Source: Oceanimonas pelagia (GTDB lineage Bacteria; Pseudomonadota; Gammaproteobacteria; Enterobacterales; Aeromonadaceae). Taken from it: a DNA stretch of 64,000 nucleotides. Shown here in pieces: positions 52,049-62,311 of this stretch. The stretch is taken from positions 1,224,001-1,288,000 of the forward strand of contig NZ_CP118224.1 of NCBI RefSeq assembly GCF_030849025.1. The letters run 5' to 3'. The position numbers were made by a program, and so were the translations under genes. Under the pieces are notes generated by a model. It searched no databases and was not told the DNA's origin. It worked only from the letters and a program-made list of their open reading frames with translations. Numbering within the stretch: position 1 is the first letter of the stretch; each line of letters opens with the position of its first letter.

Positions 52049-55000
52049 GTGTTGAGTTTGGCGCAGTCGGTTGAACAGTTGCAGGCAAGGCTGAAGGAGT
52101 GCAGGGGCGCGGAGCGCGGGCGGTTTCGCCGCCGGCTGCAGGGCGTGGCAAAGCTGAATGAAGGCAAACGGCAACAGGTGCTGGAGAAAATCGCCCTGGA
52201 AATGGCCACCTCCATGGCCGAGCGCAGCCGCCGGCAAGCGTTGCTGAACAGCCCTATTACCTATCCGCCCCAGCTGCCGGTCAGCGACAAGCGCGACATC
52301 ATCAAACAGGCCATTCAGGACCATCAGGTGGTGATCATTGCCGGCGAAACCGGCTCGGGCAAAACCACCCAGATCCCCAAAATGTGCCTGGAGCTGGGGC
52401 TGGGGATTGATGGCACCATAGGCCACACTCAGCCCCGGCGGCTGGCGGCGCGCAGCGTGGCCACCCGTCTGGCTCAGGAGCTGGGTTGCGAGCTGGGCGA
52501 GCGGGTCGGTTTCAAGGTGCGCTTTAGTGATCAGGCAAGCAGCGAGACCCAGGTCAAGCTGATGACCGACGGTATTCTGCTGGCGGAAATTCAGCAGGAC
52601 CGTTGGCTGCGCCAGTACGACACCATCATTATCGACGAAGCCCACGAGCGCAGCCTTAACATCGACTTCATTCTGGGCTACTTGCGTCAGCTGCTGCCCA
52701 AACGGCCCGATCTCAAGGTGATCATCACCTCCGCCACCATAGATCCGGAGCGCTTCTCCAGGCACTTCAACGACGCCCCCATTATCTCGGTGTCGGGCCG
52801 CACCTACCCGGTGGAGCTGCGCTACCGGCCGCTGGTGGACGACAACAACCGGGAGCGGGATCAGCTGCAGGGCATTTTCGATGCGGTGACCGAACTCACC
52901 AGGGAAGGCCCGGGTGACATTCTGATCTTCATGAACGGCGAGCGGGAAATTCGCGACACCGCCGACGCCCTGCGCAGGCTGGAGCTGCGCCATACCGAAA
53001 TTGTGCCGCTGTTCTCGCGGCTGTCGAACGCCGAGCAGAACCGTATTTTTGAATCCCACTCCGGCCGGCGCATTGTGCTGGCCACCAACGTGGCGGAAAC
53101 CTCGCTCACCGTGCCCGGCATTCGCTACGTGATCGATCCCGGCACTGCCCGCATCAGCCGTTATTCCTACCGCACCAAGGTGCAGCGGCTGCCCATTGAG
53201 CCGGTGTCCCAGGCCAGCGCCAACCAGCGAATGGGGCGCTGCGGCCGGGTAGAGGCGGGCATCTGCGTTCGCCTGTACAGCGAAGAAGACTTTTTAAACC
53301 GGCCGGAATTTACCGATCCCGAAATTCTGCGCACCAACCTGGCCTCGGTCATTTTGCAGATGCTCTCTCTGGGGTTGGGCGACATTTCCGCCTTTCCCTT
53401 TGTGGAAGCGCCGGAAAAGAAACACATCTCCGACGGCATTCGCCTGCTGGAAGAGCTGGGCGCGGTGCAAAACGAGAACAACGAGCTCATCCTGACCCCG
53501 CTGGGGCGGGATTTGTCCCGGCTGCCGGTGGATCCGCGCCTGGGCCGCATGGTGCTGGCGGCCCGCGACCACGGCTGCGTCACCGAGGTGATGGTGATCA
53601 CCGCCGCCCTCAGCATTCAGGACCCCCGCGAACGCCCCCTGGACAAACAGCAGGCCGCCGCCGAAATGCACCGCCGCTTTGCCGACAAGGACTCGGACTT
53701 TGTGGCCTGGATCAACCTGTGGAACTACCTCAAGGAGCAGCAAAAGGTGCTCAGTGGCAACCAGTTCCGCAAGCAGTGCATGAGCGAATTTCTCAACTAC
53801 CTGCGGGTGCGGGAGTGGCAGGATATTTACAGCCAGTTGCGGCTGGTGGTGCGGGAGCTGGGCTTTGCCCTCAACAGCACCCCCGCCGGTTACGACAGCC
53901 TGCACCGGGCCCTGCTGACCGGCATGCTCAGCCAGGTGGGGATGCGCGACGGCGACAAAAAGGAAATGCTGGGCGCGCGCAATGCCCGCTTTGTGCTGGT
54001 GCCGGGCTCGGCCCTGGCCAAAAAGCCGCCGCGCTGGCTGATGGTGGCCGAGCTTACCGAAACCCACCGGCTTTATGGCCGCACCGCCGCACGCATTGAT
54101 CAGCAGTGGCTGGAAGAGGCGGGGGCCCACCTGCTCAAGTCCAGTTACAGCGAGCCGCACTGGTCGAAAAAGCAGGGCGCGGTGATGGGCTATGTGAGCA
54201 AGACCCTGTTTGGCCTGCCGGTGGTGGTGCGCCGCCGGGTCAACTATTCCGCCGTGGACCCCAAACTGTGCCGCGAGTTGTTTATTCGCCATGCCCTGGT
54301 GGAAGGGGAGCTCAGCACTCGGCACGAGTTCTTTCACCACAATCAGGCGCTGCTGGAGCAGGCCGAGACCCTGGAGCACAAGTCGCGTCGCCGGGATCTG
54401 GTGATCGACGACGACACCCTGTTCCGCTTTTACGATGAGCGCCTGCCCGCCGACATTGTGTCCATCCGCCATTTCGACAAGTGGTGGAAAACCGCGCGCA
54501 AGGCCAACCCGGAGCAGCTGCACTTTACCGAAGAGATGCTGCTCAGCGAGCGTGCCGGTGCCGTGACCACCCGCGACTACCCGGATGCCTGGCAGCACGA
54601 CGGCCTGAACCTGCCCCTGGACTATCAGTTTGAGCCGGGCAAGGAAGAAGACGGCGTGACCGTGCGCATTCCGTTGCCGCTGCTCAACCAGGTGGCTGCC
54701 GAACCCTTTGAGTGGCAGGTGCCGGGCCTGCGCCGGGAGCTGCTGGTGGCGCTGATCAAGTCCCTGCCCAAGCCCATGCGCAAGCACTTTGTGCCGGCGC
54801 CCAACTTTGCCGAGGCGCTGCTGGCGGCCATGACCCCATTCGAGGGCCCGCTGCTCGACCAGATGGAAAAACACCTGCGGCGCATGACCGGCGTGACCGT
54901 GCCTCGTGAAGACTGGGACTGGTCGGCCCTGCCGGCGCACCTCATCATGCGCTTTGCGGTGGTGGACGCCGACGGCAATACACTTGCCACCGGGCGGGAT

Positions 55001-55936
55001 CTGGAAAGCATCAAGCTCAGCCTGCAGGGCCAGGTGCAGACCGCGCTCACCCAGGCGGTGGACGACGATCGCTTTGAGCAGGAAGGCCTGCTTACCTTTC
55101 CCGCCAAAGCCATTCCGCAGACCTTTGCCGCCAAACGGGCCGGGTTTGAGGTTAAAGCCTACCCGGCGCTGGCGGATCAGGGCGACAGCGTGGCGCTGCA
55201 ACTGTGCGAAGACGAAGCCAGCCAGGCCCGGACCATGTGGGACGGCCAGTGCAAGCTGTTGCAGCTGCAACTGCCGTCGCCCATCAAGTACCTGCAGGAC
55301 AAGCTGCCCAACAAGGCCAAGCTGGGGCTCTATTTCAACCCTTACGGCAAGGTACTGGATCTGGTGGACGACTGCATTCGCGCCGGCATTCATCAGCTGA
55401 TGCGTGAGCACGGCGCGCCGGCCTGGACCCCGGCGGAATTTGAAACCCTGAAAAACAAGGTGGCCGGCGAGCTCAACCCCACGGTAGCGGCCATTGCCCT
55501 GCAGGTGGAAGAGGTGCTGAGCCGGGCGCAGGCCATTAAAAAACGGCTCAAGGGCAAGATAGATCTGGCCATGGCCATGGCCATGTCGGACATTCAGGCC
55601 CAGCTCGACGGCCTGATTTACCGCGGCTTTGTCACCGACACCGGCGCCGAGCGGCTGAAGGATCTGTGCCGCTACCTGGAGGCGTTAAGCCGACGGCTCG
55701 ACAAGCTGGGCATAGATCCGCACCGGGACAGGGCACACCTGCTGAAAATCCAGAACGTGCAAACCGCCTACCAGGCCCTGCTGAAAAAGCAGCCCAGAGG
55801 CAAGCCGCTGGACCCGGAGGTGAAAGCCGTGCGCTGGATGATTGAAGAGCTGCGGGTGTCCTACTTTGCCCAGACCCTGGGCACCCCTTATCCGGTGTCG
55901 GACAAGCGCATACTGCAGCAGATAGAAGCGCTTTAA
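52049..55936 (+). CDS. hrpA: ATP-dependent RNA helicase HrpA
   Basis: A 1295-residue DEAH-box helicase, the same size as E. coli HrpA (1300). Walker A is GETGSGKT at 99-106, the DEAH motif is in [16 protein letters not shown], and motif VI is in [12 protein letters not shown]. An OB-fold and a long DUF3418 C-terminal region follow. HrpA resolves stalled or colliding ribosomes and processes some mRNAs. The start is a GTG or a nearby TTG; neither has a strong ribosome site. Confidence 0.95.
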   Translation: MLSLAQSVEQLQARLKECRGAERGRFRRRLQGVAKLNEGKRQQVLEKIALEMATSMAERSRRQALLNSPITYPPQLPVSDKRDIIKQAIQDHQVVIIAGETGSGKTTQIPKMCLELGLGIDGTIGHTQPRRLAARSVATRLAQELGCELGERVGFKVRFSDQASSETQVKLMTDGILLAEIQQDRWLRQYDTIIIDEAHERSLNIDFILGYLRQLLPKRPDLKVIITSATIDPERFSRHFNDAPIISVSGRTYPVELRYRPLVDDNNRERDQLQGIFDAVTELTREGPGDILIFMNGEREIRDTADALRRLELRHTEIVPLFSRLSNAEQNRIFESHSGRRIVLATNVAETSLTVPGIRYVIDPGTARISRYSYRTKVQRLPIEPVSQASANQRMGRCGRVEAGICVRLYSEEDFLNRPEFTDPEILRTNLASVILQMLSLGLGDISAFPFVEAPEKKHISDGIRLLEELGAVQNENNELILTPLGRDLSRLPVDPRLGRMVLAARDHGCVTEVMVITAALSIQDPRERPLDKQQAAAEMHRRFADKDSDFVAWINLWNYLKEQQKVLSGNQFRKQCMSEFLNYLRVREWQDIYSQLRLVVRELGFALNSTPAGYDSLHRALLTGMLSQVGMRDGDKKEMLGARNARFVLVPGSALAKKPPRWLMVAELTETHRLYGRTAARIDQQWLEEAGAHLLKSSYSEPHWSKKQGAVMGYVSKTLFGLPVVVRRRVNYSAVDPKLCRELFIRHALVEGELSTRHEFFHHNQALLEQAETLEHKSRRRDLVIDDDTLFRFYDERLPADIVSIRHFDKWWKTARKANPEQLHFTEEMLLSERAGAVTTRDYPDAWQHDGLNLPLDYQFEPGKEEDGVTVRIPLPLLNQVAAEPFEWQVPGLRRELLVALIKSLPKPMRKHFVPAPNFAEALLAAMTPFEGPLLDQMEKHLRRMTGVTVPREDWDWSALPAHLIMRFAVVDADGNTLATGRDLESIKLSLQGQVQTALTQAVDDDRFEQEGLLTFPAKAIPQTFAAKRAGFEVKAYPALADQGDSVALQLCEDEASQARTMWDGQCKLLQLQLPSPIKYLQDKLPNKAKLGLYFNPYGKVLDLVDDCIRAGIHQLMREHGAPAWTPAEFETLKNKVAGELNPTVAAIALQVEEVLSRAQAIKKRLKGKIDLAMAMAMSDIQAQLDGLIYRGFVTDTGAERLKDLCRYLEALSRRLDKLGIDPHRDRAHLLKIQNVQTAYQALLKKQPRGKPLDPEVKAVRWMIEELRVSYFAQTLGTPYPVSDKRILQQIEAL

Positions 55937-56072
55937 AGCTGGAAGTCGTTAGCTGGCCTTTTGGTCAAACAAATCGCCAAAAAAGAGGGCGCAATGCGAA
56001 GCATCAGTGTGCACTGACCGACGGCAGTGCACTGCTCTGCAAACGATAAAACGCCAGGCTTCCGGCTTCACA
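55936..56072. repeat. Repeats of the AGCTGGAAGC family and a hairpin between hrpA and rplY
   Basis: AAAGCTGGAAG follows the hrpA stop, and a complementary CCAGGCTTCCGGCTTCACAG lies near 56054-56073. Between them GTGCACTG (56009-56016) faces CAGTGCAC (56025-56032). This resembles the paired repeats after ybaB and mscS. Confidence 0.5.
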
Positions 56073-56074
56073 GC

Positions 56075-56103
56075 TTGCCCCGTCAGGGGCTGCGTGTTAC
56101 CAT
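56075..56103 (+). promoter_or_regulatory. Candidate rplY promoter
   Basis: TTGCCC (56075-56080) and TACCAT (56098-56103) are 17 bases apart, and the leader to the ATG is about 60 bases. Confidence 0.45.
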
Positions 56104-56169
56104 CCGCGCGCTTTTATCAAGGCAAAGGCCGGTCGCAGCCTTTGTCATTAACCTCAAAGAGAGAAGATT

Positions 56170-56457
56170 ATGTCATTTGTATTTGAAGCCGAAGTGCGTT
56201 CTGACCTGGGGAAAGGTGCGAGCCGCCGCCTGCGTCATGAAGACAAAGTGCCTGCCATCGTTTACGGCGGCAACCAGGAGCCGGTAGCCATTGCTCTGGA
56301 CCACAAAAAAGCCATCATCGCTCAGGCCGACGACGCCTTCTACAACGAAGTACTGACCCTGGTTATCGATGGTCAGGAAGTGAAGGTGAAGGTGCAGGAC
56401 GTTCAGCGTCACCCCTACAAGCCCAAGCTGGCTCACCTGGACTTCGTTCGCGTTTAA
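56170..56457 (+). CDS. rplY: 50S ribosomal protein L25
   Basis: A 95-residue single-domain L25, the 5S rRNA-binding protein of gammaproteobacterial size. [30 protein letters not shown] and [21 protein letters not shown] are diagnostic. AGAGAGAAG precedes the ATG. Confidence 0.96.
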   Translation: MSFVFEAEVRSDLGKGASRRLRHEDKVPAIVYGGNQEPVAIALDHKKAIIAQADDAFYNEVLTLVIDGQEVKVKVQDVQRHPYKPKLAHLDFVRV

Positions 56458-56472
56458 GCGCAACGAGCCTCA

Positions 56473-56500
56473 GAAAAAACCGCCGCAAGGCGGTTTTTTT
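56473..56500 (+). terminator. Intrinsic terminator after rplY
   Basis: AAAAAACCGCC-GCAA-GGCGGTTTTTTT is a classical stem, loop and T run. Confidence 0.9.
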
Positions 56501-56667
56501 GTGCCTGTCATGTCATGCCATGCCAGTTGCGATAAACCAGTAACCTAACATGAGCCTTGTTTGGTGATATGGGAGAGCTTCAGCCAGGCTGCTGCAACTA
56601 CCCTTTGAGCCTGTCAGGCGGGGTGACCAGACCTGGACTTTCCCATGAAGAACAAGGAAGCAACATC

Positions 56668-56892
56668 ATGAGTACAAAACCGGAAAGAGATATTGAAAAA
56701 GCCTATTCCACACCGGAATTTGTGGCAAAGCTGCGACGTCTGGCTGACGCACTGGAGCGTGGTGAAAAGTTTGAAATACAGATAGCCGGCGAACGTGTCT
56801 ATGTTCCCGTTCGTGCCAAATACAGCATTGAGCACGAGCGGGAAGGTTCAGAAGAAGAAATTGAGTTTCAGATTAAATGGACTCATGAATAA
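56668..56892 (+). CDS. Amphi-Trp domain protein
   Basis: A 74-residue acidic protein. The core VAKLRRLADALERGEKFEIQIAGERVYVPVRAKYSIEHEREGSEEEIEFQIKW matches the amphi-Trp domain, a small domain of unknown function common in halophiles. The ATG at 56668 follows AAGGAAG. Its end overlaps the end of the convergent yegD gene by ten bases. Confidence 0.82.
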   Translation: MSTKPERDIEKAYSTPEFVAKLRRLADALERGEKFEIQIAGERVYVPVRAKYSIEHEREGSEEEIEFQIKWTHE

Positions 56893-58241
56893 ATTTTCTC
56901 GGCCCAGCGGGTGAGGCCGGCGGTGACACTGCCGAAGTGATCGCCAACCACTATGGGGGTGTGCTCAAACTGCTGTTGCAGAAACCGGTTCAGTACCGGG
57001 GAGCGGGCGGTGCCGCCGGTGACAAAGACCACTTCGGGCTTGGTGCCGGCCTGAGCAATGGCCTCGGCAATCAGCGTGGCAATGCGGTTCAGCTCGCGCT
57101 GGCAGGCCCGGGCAAAGTCGTCCCGATCCAGCCGAATGGTCAGCTCCTGGTCGATGTCGGACAACCCAACCTGTTGCGCGCTCTGCTCGGTGAGCGCAAT
57201 CTTGCCTTGCTCGGCGGCATTCACCACCCGGTAGCTGAGCCTGTTTTTTTGCATGGTCAGCAGCCGGTTTACCAGCTCGGGCTGGGCGGCATCGCGCACC
57301 AGTTGTTGCAGAAAGCGGCCGTTGGCGGCGCTGTAGAACTCGGTTTGCAGGTTGATGTCGTTAATGGCCACCGCCTGCCAGTAGCTGTGTACCGGTATGG
57401 CCTTGCCGGTTTTCAGCAGGCTATTCAGGCCAAAGGCCGGCATCATGCCTTTCAGCGCCAGGGCAATGTCAAGGTCGTTGCCGCCTACCCGTTCGCCGCT
57501 GTGGCTTAACAGATCCGGGCCGCGATCCTGTTGCGCGGCCCGCTTTGGTCCCATCAGCAGCAGGGAACAGTCGGTGGTGCCGCCGCCAATGTCCACCACC
57601 AGCACCCGGGTTTCCCGGCTCAGGCCGGCTTCATATTCAAAGCCCGCCGCTACCGGTTCAAACTGGAACTCCACGTCCTTGAAACCCACCCGTTTGGCGG
57701 CATGGGTGAGAATGGCGAGGGCCTGGCGGTTGCTTTCTTCCCCCCGCAAACCCTGGAAGTTCACCGGCCGGCCAATCACCGTCTGGGTGACGGTGCGGCC
57801 CAGGGCGGCTTCGGTGAGCGTTTTCACGTTGCTCATCATGGCCGCCACTATGTCTTCAAACAGTTCAATTTGCTGCGGCATCAGGCCGCTGGCGCCCAGA
57901 AACGACTTGGGCGACTTGATGTAGTAGCCCTCATCGGGCGCTTGCAGGTAGCTGGCCAGGGCATCGCGGCCAAAGGCCAGCTCGGCGGGAATAGCATCCA
58001 GCGCCAGCTCCCTCAGGGCGGCCTGGCCTTGTTGCAGTGCAATGGTGCGTTGCCGTTTGAAGGTGTCCTGCTCGGCCGCGGGCAGCCGGCCATGCAGCCA
58101 GTTGACGATTACCGCGCGGCTCGGGGCATACAGGTTCGAGGCGATATAGCGGCCATGGCTGCCCAGCGGCAGAATGGTCGGGTGATTGCCTTCCATTACG
58201 CCGACGGCGCAGTTTGATGTGCCGTAGTCAAATCCAATCAT
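56883..58241 (-). CDS. yegD: Hsp70-family protein YegD
   Basis: A 452-residue protein with the Hsp70/actin ATPase fold only, lacking the substrate-binding domain of DnaK. MIGFDYGTSNCAVGV is the phosphate-1 motif, VLVVDIGGGTTDCSLLLM is phosphate-2, and FVTGGTARSPVLNRFLQQQF is the adenosine site. Its function is not settled. The ATG at 58241 gives the standard start; a TTG upstream is less likely. Confidence 0.92.
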   Translation of the reverse strand: MIGFDYGTSNCAVGVMEGNHPTILPLGSHGRYIASNLYAPSRAVIVNWLHGRLPAAEQDTFKRQRTIALQQGQAALRELALDAIPAELAFGRDALASYLQAPDEGYYIKSPKSFLGASGLMPQQIELFEDIVAAMMSNVKTLTEAALGRTVTQTVIGRPVNFQGLRGEESNRQALAILTHAAKRVGFKDVEFQFEPVAAGFEYEAGLSRETRVLVVDIGGGTTDCSLLLMGPKRAAQQDRGPDLLSHSGERVGGNDLDIALALKGMMPAFGLNSLLKTGKAIPVHSYWQAVAINDINLQTEFYSAANGRFLQQLVRDAAQPELVNRLLTMQKNRLSYRVVNAAEQGKIALTEQSAQQVGLSDIDQELTIRLDRDDFARACQRELNRIATLIAEAIAQAGTKPEVVFVTGGTARSPVLNRFLQQQFEHTPIVVGDHFGSVTAGLTRWAEKIYS

Positions 58242-58412
58242 AGCGGGCCCCAAAGCAAAAAAAGGCCGCGCAGCATACCGGCATATGCCGCCTCAGGCAA
58301 GGCGCCTGCCGTCTCATTACGGCGAAGGAAGCGCGAGTTGTCCATGGCGCCGGCAGGGCTTGCCGAATAGACTTGGCTCATCAGTGTGCGCGAAACATTC
58401 GGTGCCAGGCCC

Positions 58413-59627
58413 ATGATCCCATCATTCATTTATGCCGATCGCTATCGCAATGAAGGTACTCGCAGCTACAGTCGCCATGCCGCCTACACCGAGGCCGCGA
58501 AGGCCTACCGGCCCGATGCCGATCACGCGGGCTTTGCATTGCCGGTGTTTGCGCTGCCCCGGGCGCAGCTGAAGGTCTATGCGGCCAATCCGGCGCCGGC
58601 CCTGCTGGCGTACTATCTGAACGATCATCAGGGGCTGTTTTGCCTGCACCCGCAGGTGCTGGCAGAAAAGCGTGCCGATCCCTACGTGCAGCATACCCTG
58701 GCCCGGGGAGCGCCCCGGCCCGGCATGGCGGTGGTGCCCAGCTCGTCATCCCGTACCCTTTATGTGCAGGGTGCGGCGATCCCCCATGCGCTCAAGGTGC
58801 ATTTTCCGTTTCGCGTGTCCCGCTATGAGCGGAAAATGCGCGACGAGGTGATAGAGCAGGCGATCAATGTCTCCCTCGAGCTGGAGCGGGGCACAGGGCG
58901 GCTCGATCATCACTTTGCCTTTTTACGGGAAGTACTGGGAGTGGTGCATCAGCGCCTGGCCAACGACAGGGCACGTGGGGAAAACTGGGGCTATCTGGTG
59001 CGGGAGATGACGCCCTTTCCGCCGGCACCGGACAGACGTGGCCTGCTGCCGGGCTTTGCTCTCTATGGCCGGGACTTTTACGATCCCGGGGCCCGGCCGC
59101 TGCTGTTTGAACTGATTGGCGAACAGGAGCCGTGCCGCTTTGTGCTCGACCACATTCTGCTGCCCGTGGTGCGGCACTGGGTGAGCTGTTTTCGGCAATT
59201 TGGCTTTTTGCTGGAGCCCCATGGCCAGAACCTGTTGCTGGAGCTGAATGCTCGGCACCGGATCACCCGGCTGGTGCACCGGGATCTGAGCGTGGGCATC
59301 GACATGCGCCGGCGCCGGGACCTGGGGCTGTGCAGTGATCACCTCAACCATTACAACCGCATGGAAAGCGGCGCCTTTCACAGCATTACCTACGACAAGT
59401 TCATGGGCAGCCATTTCTTTGATCGCATTGTGGCCGAGTGCCTGGCGGAATATGCCGGCCTTGCCCGGGAGGACTTCTGCGGTCCCTGCCGGGAAGCGTT
59501 CGCGCACGCTTTTCCCGAGCATGAGCGCTATCTGCCGCGAACCCAGTGGTATTTCAGCGAACGACGGGATCGATACCACAAGCCGCTGTACCGGAACACC
59601 GGCCGGCCCCCCGAGTGGCGGCCCTGA
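58413..59627 (+). CDS. Orphan IucA/IucC-family protein (siderophore synthetase-like)
   Basis: A 404-residue protein. The middle motif VVPSSSSRTLYVQGAAIPHALKVHFPFRVSRYERKM (SSSSRT at about 110-115) parallels the ATP-site segment of NIS synthetases, and LLEPHGQNLLLELNARHRITRLVHRDL near 270-296 parallels their C-terminal active-site region. True NIS synthetases have about 600 residues, so this is shorter, mainly at the N-terminus. No other siderophore genes are near. The start is uncertain; a GTG at 58386 is also possible. Confidence 0.65.
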   Translation: MIPSFIYADRYRNEGTRSYSRHAAYTEAAKAYRPDADHAGFALPVFALPRAQLKVYAANPAPALLAYYLNDHQGLFCLHPQVLAEKRADPYVQHTLARGAPRPGMAVVPSSSSRTLYVQGAAIPHALKVHFPFRVSRYERKMRDEVIEQAINVSLELERGTGRLDHHFAFLREVLGVVHQRLANDRARGENWGYLVREMTPFPPAPDRRGLLPGFALYGRDFYDPGARPLLFELIGEQEPCRFVLDHILLPVVRHWVSCFRQFGFLLEPHGQNLLLELNARHRITRLVHRDLSVGIDMRRRRDLGLCSDHLNHYNRMESGAFHSITYDKFMGSHFFDRIVAECLAEYAGLAREDFCGPCREAFAHAFPEHERYLPRTQWYFSERRDRYHKPLYRNTGRPPEWRP

Positions 59628-59706
59628 TGGTGGCTGCATTTTCACTTGCGCCGGGTCGTTAAAGGCACTTGTATTGATACAGGTGATCACATCAAGGAGA
59701 AGAGTC

Positions 59707-60099
59707 ATGGACAGTCTGTTGAGTGCCTGGCGCCCCCGGGTGCTGAGTCTGGTGCGCATGGTGACGGCGTTTTTGTTTATGCAGCATGGCGGTCAGAAGA
59801 TTCTGGGCTTTCCGGCTCCGGCCCGGGGCGAGTTTGAGCTGTTTTCGCTGATTGGGGCGGCCGGTGTGCTGGAGTTGTTTGGTGGCGCCCTGCTGCTGGT
59901 GGGGCTCTATACCCGACCGGTGGCCTTTGTGCTGTCGGGGCAGATGGCCTTTGCCTATTTCATTGCCCATCATCCGCAGGGGTTCTGGCCGCTGAACAAC
60001 GGCGGTGAGCTGGCCATCATGTTCTGCTTCGTGTTCTTTTATCTGGTGTTTGCCGGCGGTGGCAGCTGGAGCCTGGATCGCGTGCAACGCCGGCGCTGA
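59707..60099 (+). CDS. DoxX family membrane protein
   Basis: A 130-residue protein with four membrane helices. RMVTAFLFMQHGGQKILGFP and GGALLLVGLYTRPVAFVLSGQMAFAYFIAHHPQGFWPLNNGGELA fit the DoxX family. The ATG follows AAGGAGAAG. Its role is unknown beyond membrane-redox associations in relatives. Confidence 0.88.
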   Translation: MDSLLSAWRPRVLSLVRMVTAFLFMQHGGQKILGFPAPARGEFELFSLIGAAGVLELFGGALLLVGLYTRPVAFVLSGQMAFAYFIAHHPQGFWPLNNGGELAIMFCFVFFYLVFAGGGSWSLDRVQRRR

Positions 60100-60171
60100 G
60101 CAGAGAGGGGTGGGAAGAAGAAACGGCCGTGTCTATAATGCGGCTGTTTTTTTAAATTTTTTCAGGTGGTT

Positions 60172-60678
60172 ATGAAGCTTAAAGAGATTGACAAGCGCCG
60201 TTATCGCGGCCATCTCAACCGGGTGTTCATTGGCTCGGCGCTGGCCCTGGCGGCGTTCAGTCTGGGCATCGCTCAAGTGTTGATCGCCCTGTTTCCCGAC
60301 GCCGACGGCAGCCATTTTCACTGGAACCTGCTGGGGGTGGTGGCCGGTGCCCTGCTGGTGGGAGCCGGGCTCAGCCGTTTGCGCCGGCACCCTTTCATGA
60401 CCGAAGTGGTGTACGTGTGGGAGCTGAAGCAGCAGCTCAACAGAATAAGCCGCAGGCGCCGCCAGCTGGAGGCCGCCGCCAAGGAGGGAGACGCCACCGC
60501 CATGCAGGTGCTGCAGTTCTGCTACGCCGGCTCGCGCCAGCTGTGGCAGCTGGACGACAACACCATAGTAATGGACGAGCTGGCGGTCAAACAGACCGAG
60601 CTCCACAACCTGGCCGGGAAGCACGGTGTCACCCTTGATGCCGGCGCGTATCACCCGTCCATGCTGGAGCGGTTTTAA
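60172..60678 (+). CDS. DUF3087 family membrane protein
   Basis: A 168-residue protein with two N-terminal membrane helices and a helical cytoplasmic part rich in Arg, Gln and Leu (WELKQQLNRISRRRRQLEAAAKEGDATAMQVLQFCYAGSRQLWQLDDNT). It matches what I recall of DUF3087; no function is known. AGGTGG precedes the ATG at 60172. Confidence 0.78.
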   Translation: MKLKEIDKRRYRGHLNRVFIGSALALAAFSLGIAQVLIALFPDADGSHFHWNLLGVVAGALLVGAGLSRLRRHPFMTEVVYVWELKQQLNRISRRRRQLEAAAKEGDATAMQVLQFCYAGSRQLWQLDDNTIVMDELAVKQTELHNLAGKHGVTLDAGAYHPSMLERF

Positions 60679-60681
60679 GCC

Positions 60682-60872
60682 ATGCAACAGGCCATGGTGG
60701 GGTTTCAGCAGGACGAACAAGGTGACTGGGTGGCCCGGCTGGCCTGCGGCATGTGCGTCACCAGCCGCCCTTTGTAAACCGCCCCTGGGTGGTCACCGCC
60801 GAAGGCCGAACGGCCATGCTGGGGGTTCGGCTTGACTGCAAAAAGTGTGATCGGAACGAACCGGTTATCTGA
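60682..60872 (+). pseudogene. DUF3565-type small zinc-binding protein, frameshifted
   Basis: The first 23 codons read MQQAMVGFQQDEQGDWVARL then ACG, and the expected continuation HVRHQPPFVNRPWVVTAEGR with the later LDCKKCDRNEPVI is found in another frame. One base is missing near 60750 (GGCATG where GGCCATG would keep the frame). The family pattern (GDWVA..L.CGH..HVRHQPP..NRPWV, then LDCxKCD) is otherwise complete. It is either a recent inactivation or a sequencing error in a G+C-rich stretch. Confidence 0.75.
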
Positions 60873-60883
60873 CGGGAGGAAAG

Positions 60884-61234
60884 GTGCTGTCGCTGTTTTT
60901 CAAGTCGTTGCTGGGGGCGCTGGCGGTGTTGCTGATTGCGCTGTTGTCGAAAAGCAAAAGCTTTTTCATTGCCGGTCTGGTGCCCCTGTTTCCCACCTTC
61001 GCTCTGATTGCCCACTACCTGGTGGGCACGGAGCGCACCCTGGCGGACCTGCGGGTGACCGCCCTGTTTGGACTCTATTCCCTGTTGCCCTATGCGGCCT
61101 ATCTGCTGGCGGTGTACTGGCTCAGTTATCGTTTCGGCCTGCTGGCTACCCTGACCCTGGCCACTCTGGTGTGGGGGCTGTGCGCAGCCGGTCTGCTGCT
61201 GGCATGGATGCGGCTTTATTCCGAGGTGGCCTGA
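60884..61234 (+). CDS. glpM: GlpM family membrane protein
   Basis: A 116-residue protein with four membrane helices. FFKSLLGALAVLLIALLSKSKSFFIAGLVPLFPTFALIAHY is the GlpM signature. It starts at a GTG with GGGAGGA upstream. In Pseudomonas GlpM affects alginate, but its exact activity is unknown. Confidence 0.88.
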   Translation: MLSLFFKSLLGALAVLLIALLSKSKSFFIAGLVPLFPTFALIAHYLVGTERTLADLRVTALFGLYSLLPYAAYLLAVYWLSYRFGLLATLTLATLVWGLCAAGLLLAWMRLYSEVA

Positions 61235-61319
61235 GCAGACTCCCTATACTGGTGGTATTACGGCTGGCGCACGAGCCGGCCTGACACCCCGGTAACATGC
61301 CTGCACAAGGAGCTGCGAG

Positions 61320-62297
61320 ATGGCCGGCAACACGCACTGGCGACTGATTACGCCGGATCAGTATCACTGCCCCGAGCCGCCGGCCAGCACCCGGCTGCAA
61401 CGGGGCTGGCACCGGCTGCAGCGCCTGCTGGGTGTGGCCGGGCGGCCGAATGATGACAATGCCGGCCAGCTGCCCGATCACGGTGAATTTAACCGTTTGC
61501 CCGCCATCAGAGCCCTGGACGCCTTTCTTAAAGGCTGGCCGGGAGACAGCCGGGAAGTACGCTTTTTGCTGGATCCGCCGTTCAGTACCACCGCCAGCAT
61601 CGCGCGGGACTGGGCCGAATGGCGGCAATGGCCGAGGTTGACGCCGCCCACCCGGGCGCAACTGAACGAGGCTAATGTGATGGCCTGGTGGCAGGGGCAG
61701 CAGGTGCGCGGCCCCTGGCTGATTGACGATCTCGCCCGTTATTTTCTGCGCACGGCCCGGGGCATGGTGTTTTTGCGCCGGCTGCTGGTGCTGCTGGTAC
61801 AGGGGGCGTTCGGCACCGGCCTGGTGGTGTGCAACAGCTGGACCTACCGGTTTGTGGTGCAGGGGTTTGAGCCCGGGATCGGCGCCGTTTATTGCTTTGC
61901 GCCGGCCTCGGCCGCCTTGCTGCGGGAGCTGGGGGTGAAGGGAACCGAGCGGCAACTGGCACGGCTGGCGGCGCGGGCCAGAGGCAATGCCGGCGTGGCG
62001 CTGGCGTTGTGGGGCGGACAACACGAGCAGCAGGCACTGCCCCAAATACCGGTCTGGGCGGATGATAATGCCGCTTTTATCCTTTATGCCCTGTTGCTGC
62101 ACCGGGGGCTGGATGAGCCAGGTCTGCAGCAGGTGCTGCCCATCATGGCGCCGGAGCGGCTGGCTGCCCGCCTGTTGCGGCTGGCCGGTGCCGGTCTGGT
62201 GCAGCAGAACAGCACAGGCTGGCAGGTGAGCCCGGCGGCCTATGGTGAGGTGCGCGAGTTTCTGGCCGGGCGGGAGCACGGCCTGGATGACTTTTAA
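61320..62297 (+). CDS. Protein of unknown function next to mscS
   Basis: A 325-residue, mostly soluble, Arg- and Leu-rich protein. No membrane helix or signal peptide is evident. The middle (AVWFLRRLLVLLVQGAFGTGLVVCNSWTYRF-like) has one hydrophobic patch, and the C-terminal 70 residues look like a winged-helix domain (ERLAARLLRLAGAGLVQQNSTGWQVSPAAYGEVREFL). It ends 14 bases before mscS, so the two are probably cotranscribed. I do not recognise the family. Confidence 0.65.
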   Translation: MAGNTHWRLITPDQYHCPEPPASTRLQRGWHRLQRLLGVAGRPNDDNAGQLPDHGEFNRLPAIRALDAFLKGWPGDSREVRFLLDPPFSTTASIARDWAEWRQWPRLTPPTRAQLNEANVMAWWQGQQVRGPWLIDDLARYFLRTARGMVFLRRLLVLLVQGAFGTGLVVCNSWTYRFVVQGFEPGIGAVYCFAPASAALLRELGVKGTERQLARLAARARGNAGVALALWGGQHEQQALPQIPVWADDNAAFILYALLLHRGLDEPGLQQVLPIMAPERLAARLLRLAGAGLVQQNSTGWQVSPAAYGEVREFLAGREHGLDDF

Positions 62298-62311
62298 CGC
62301 GGGGTAATGTC

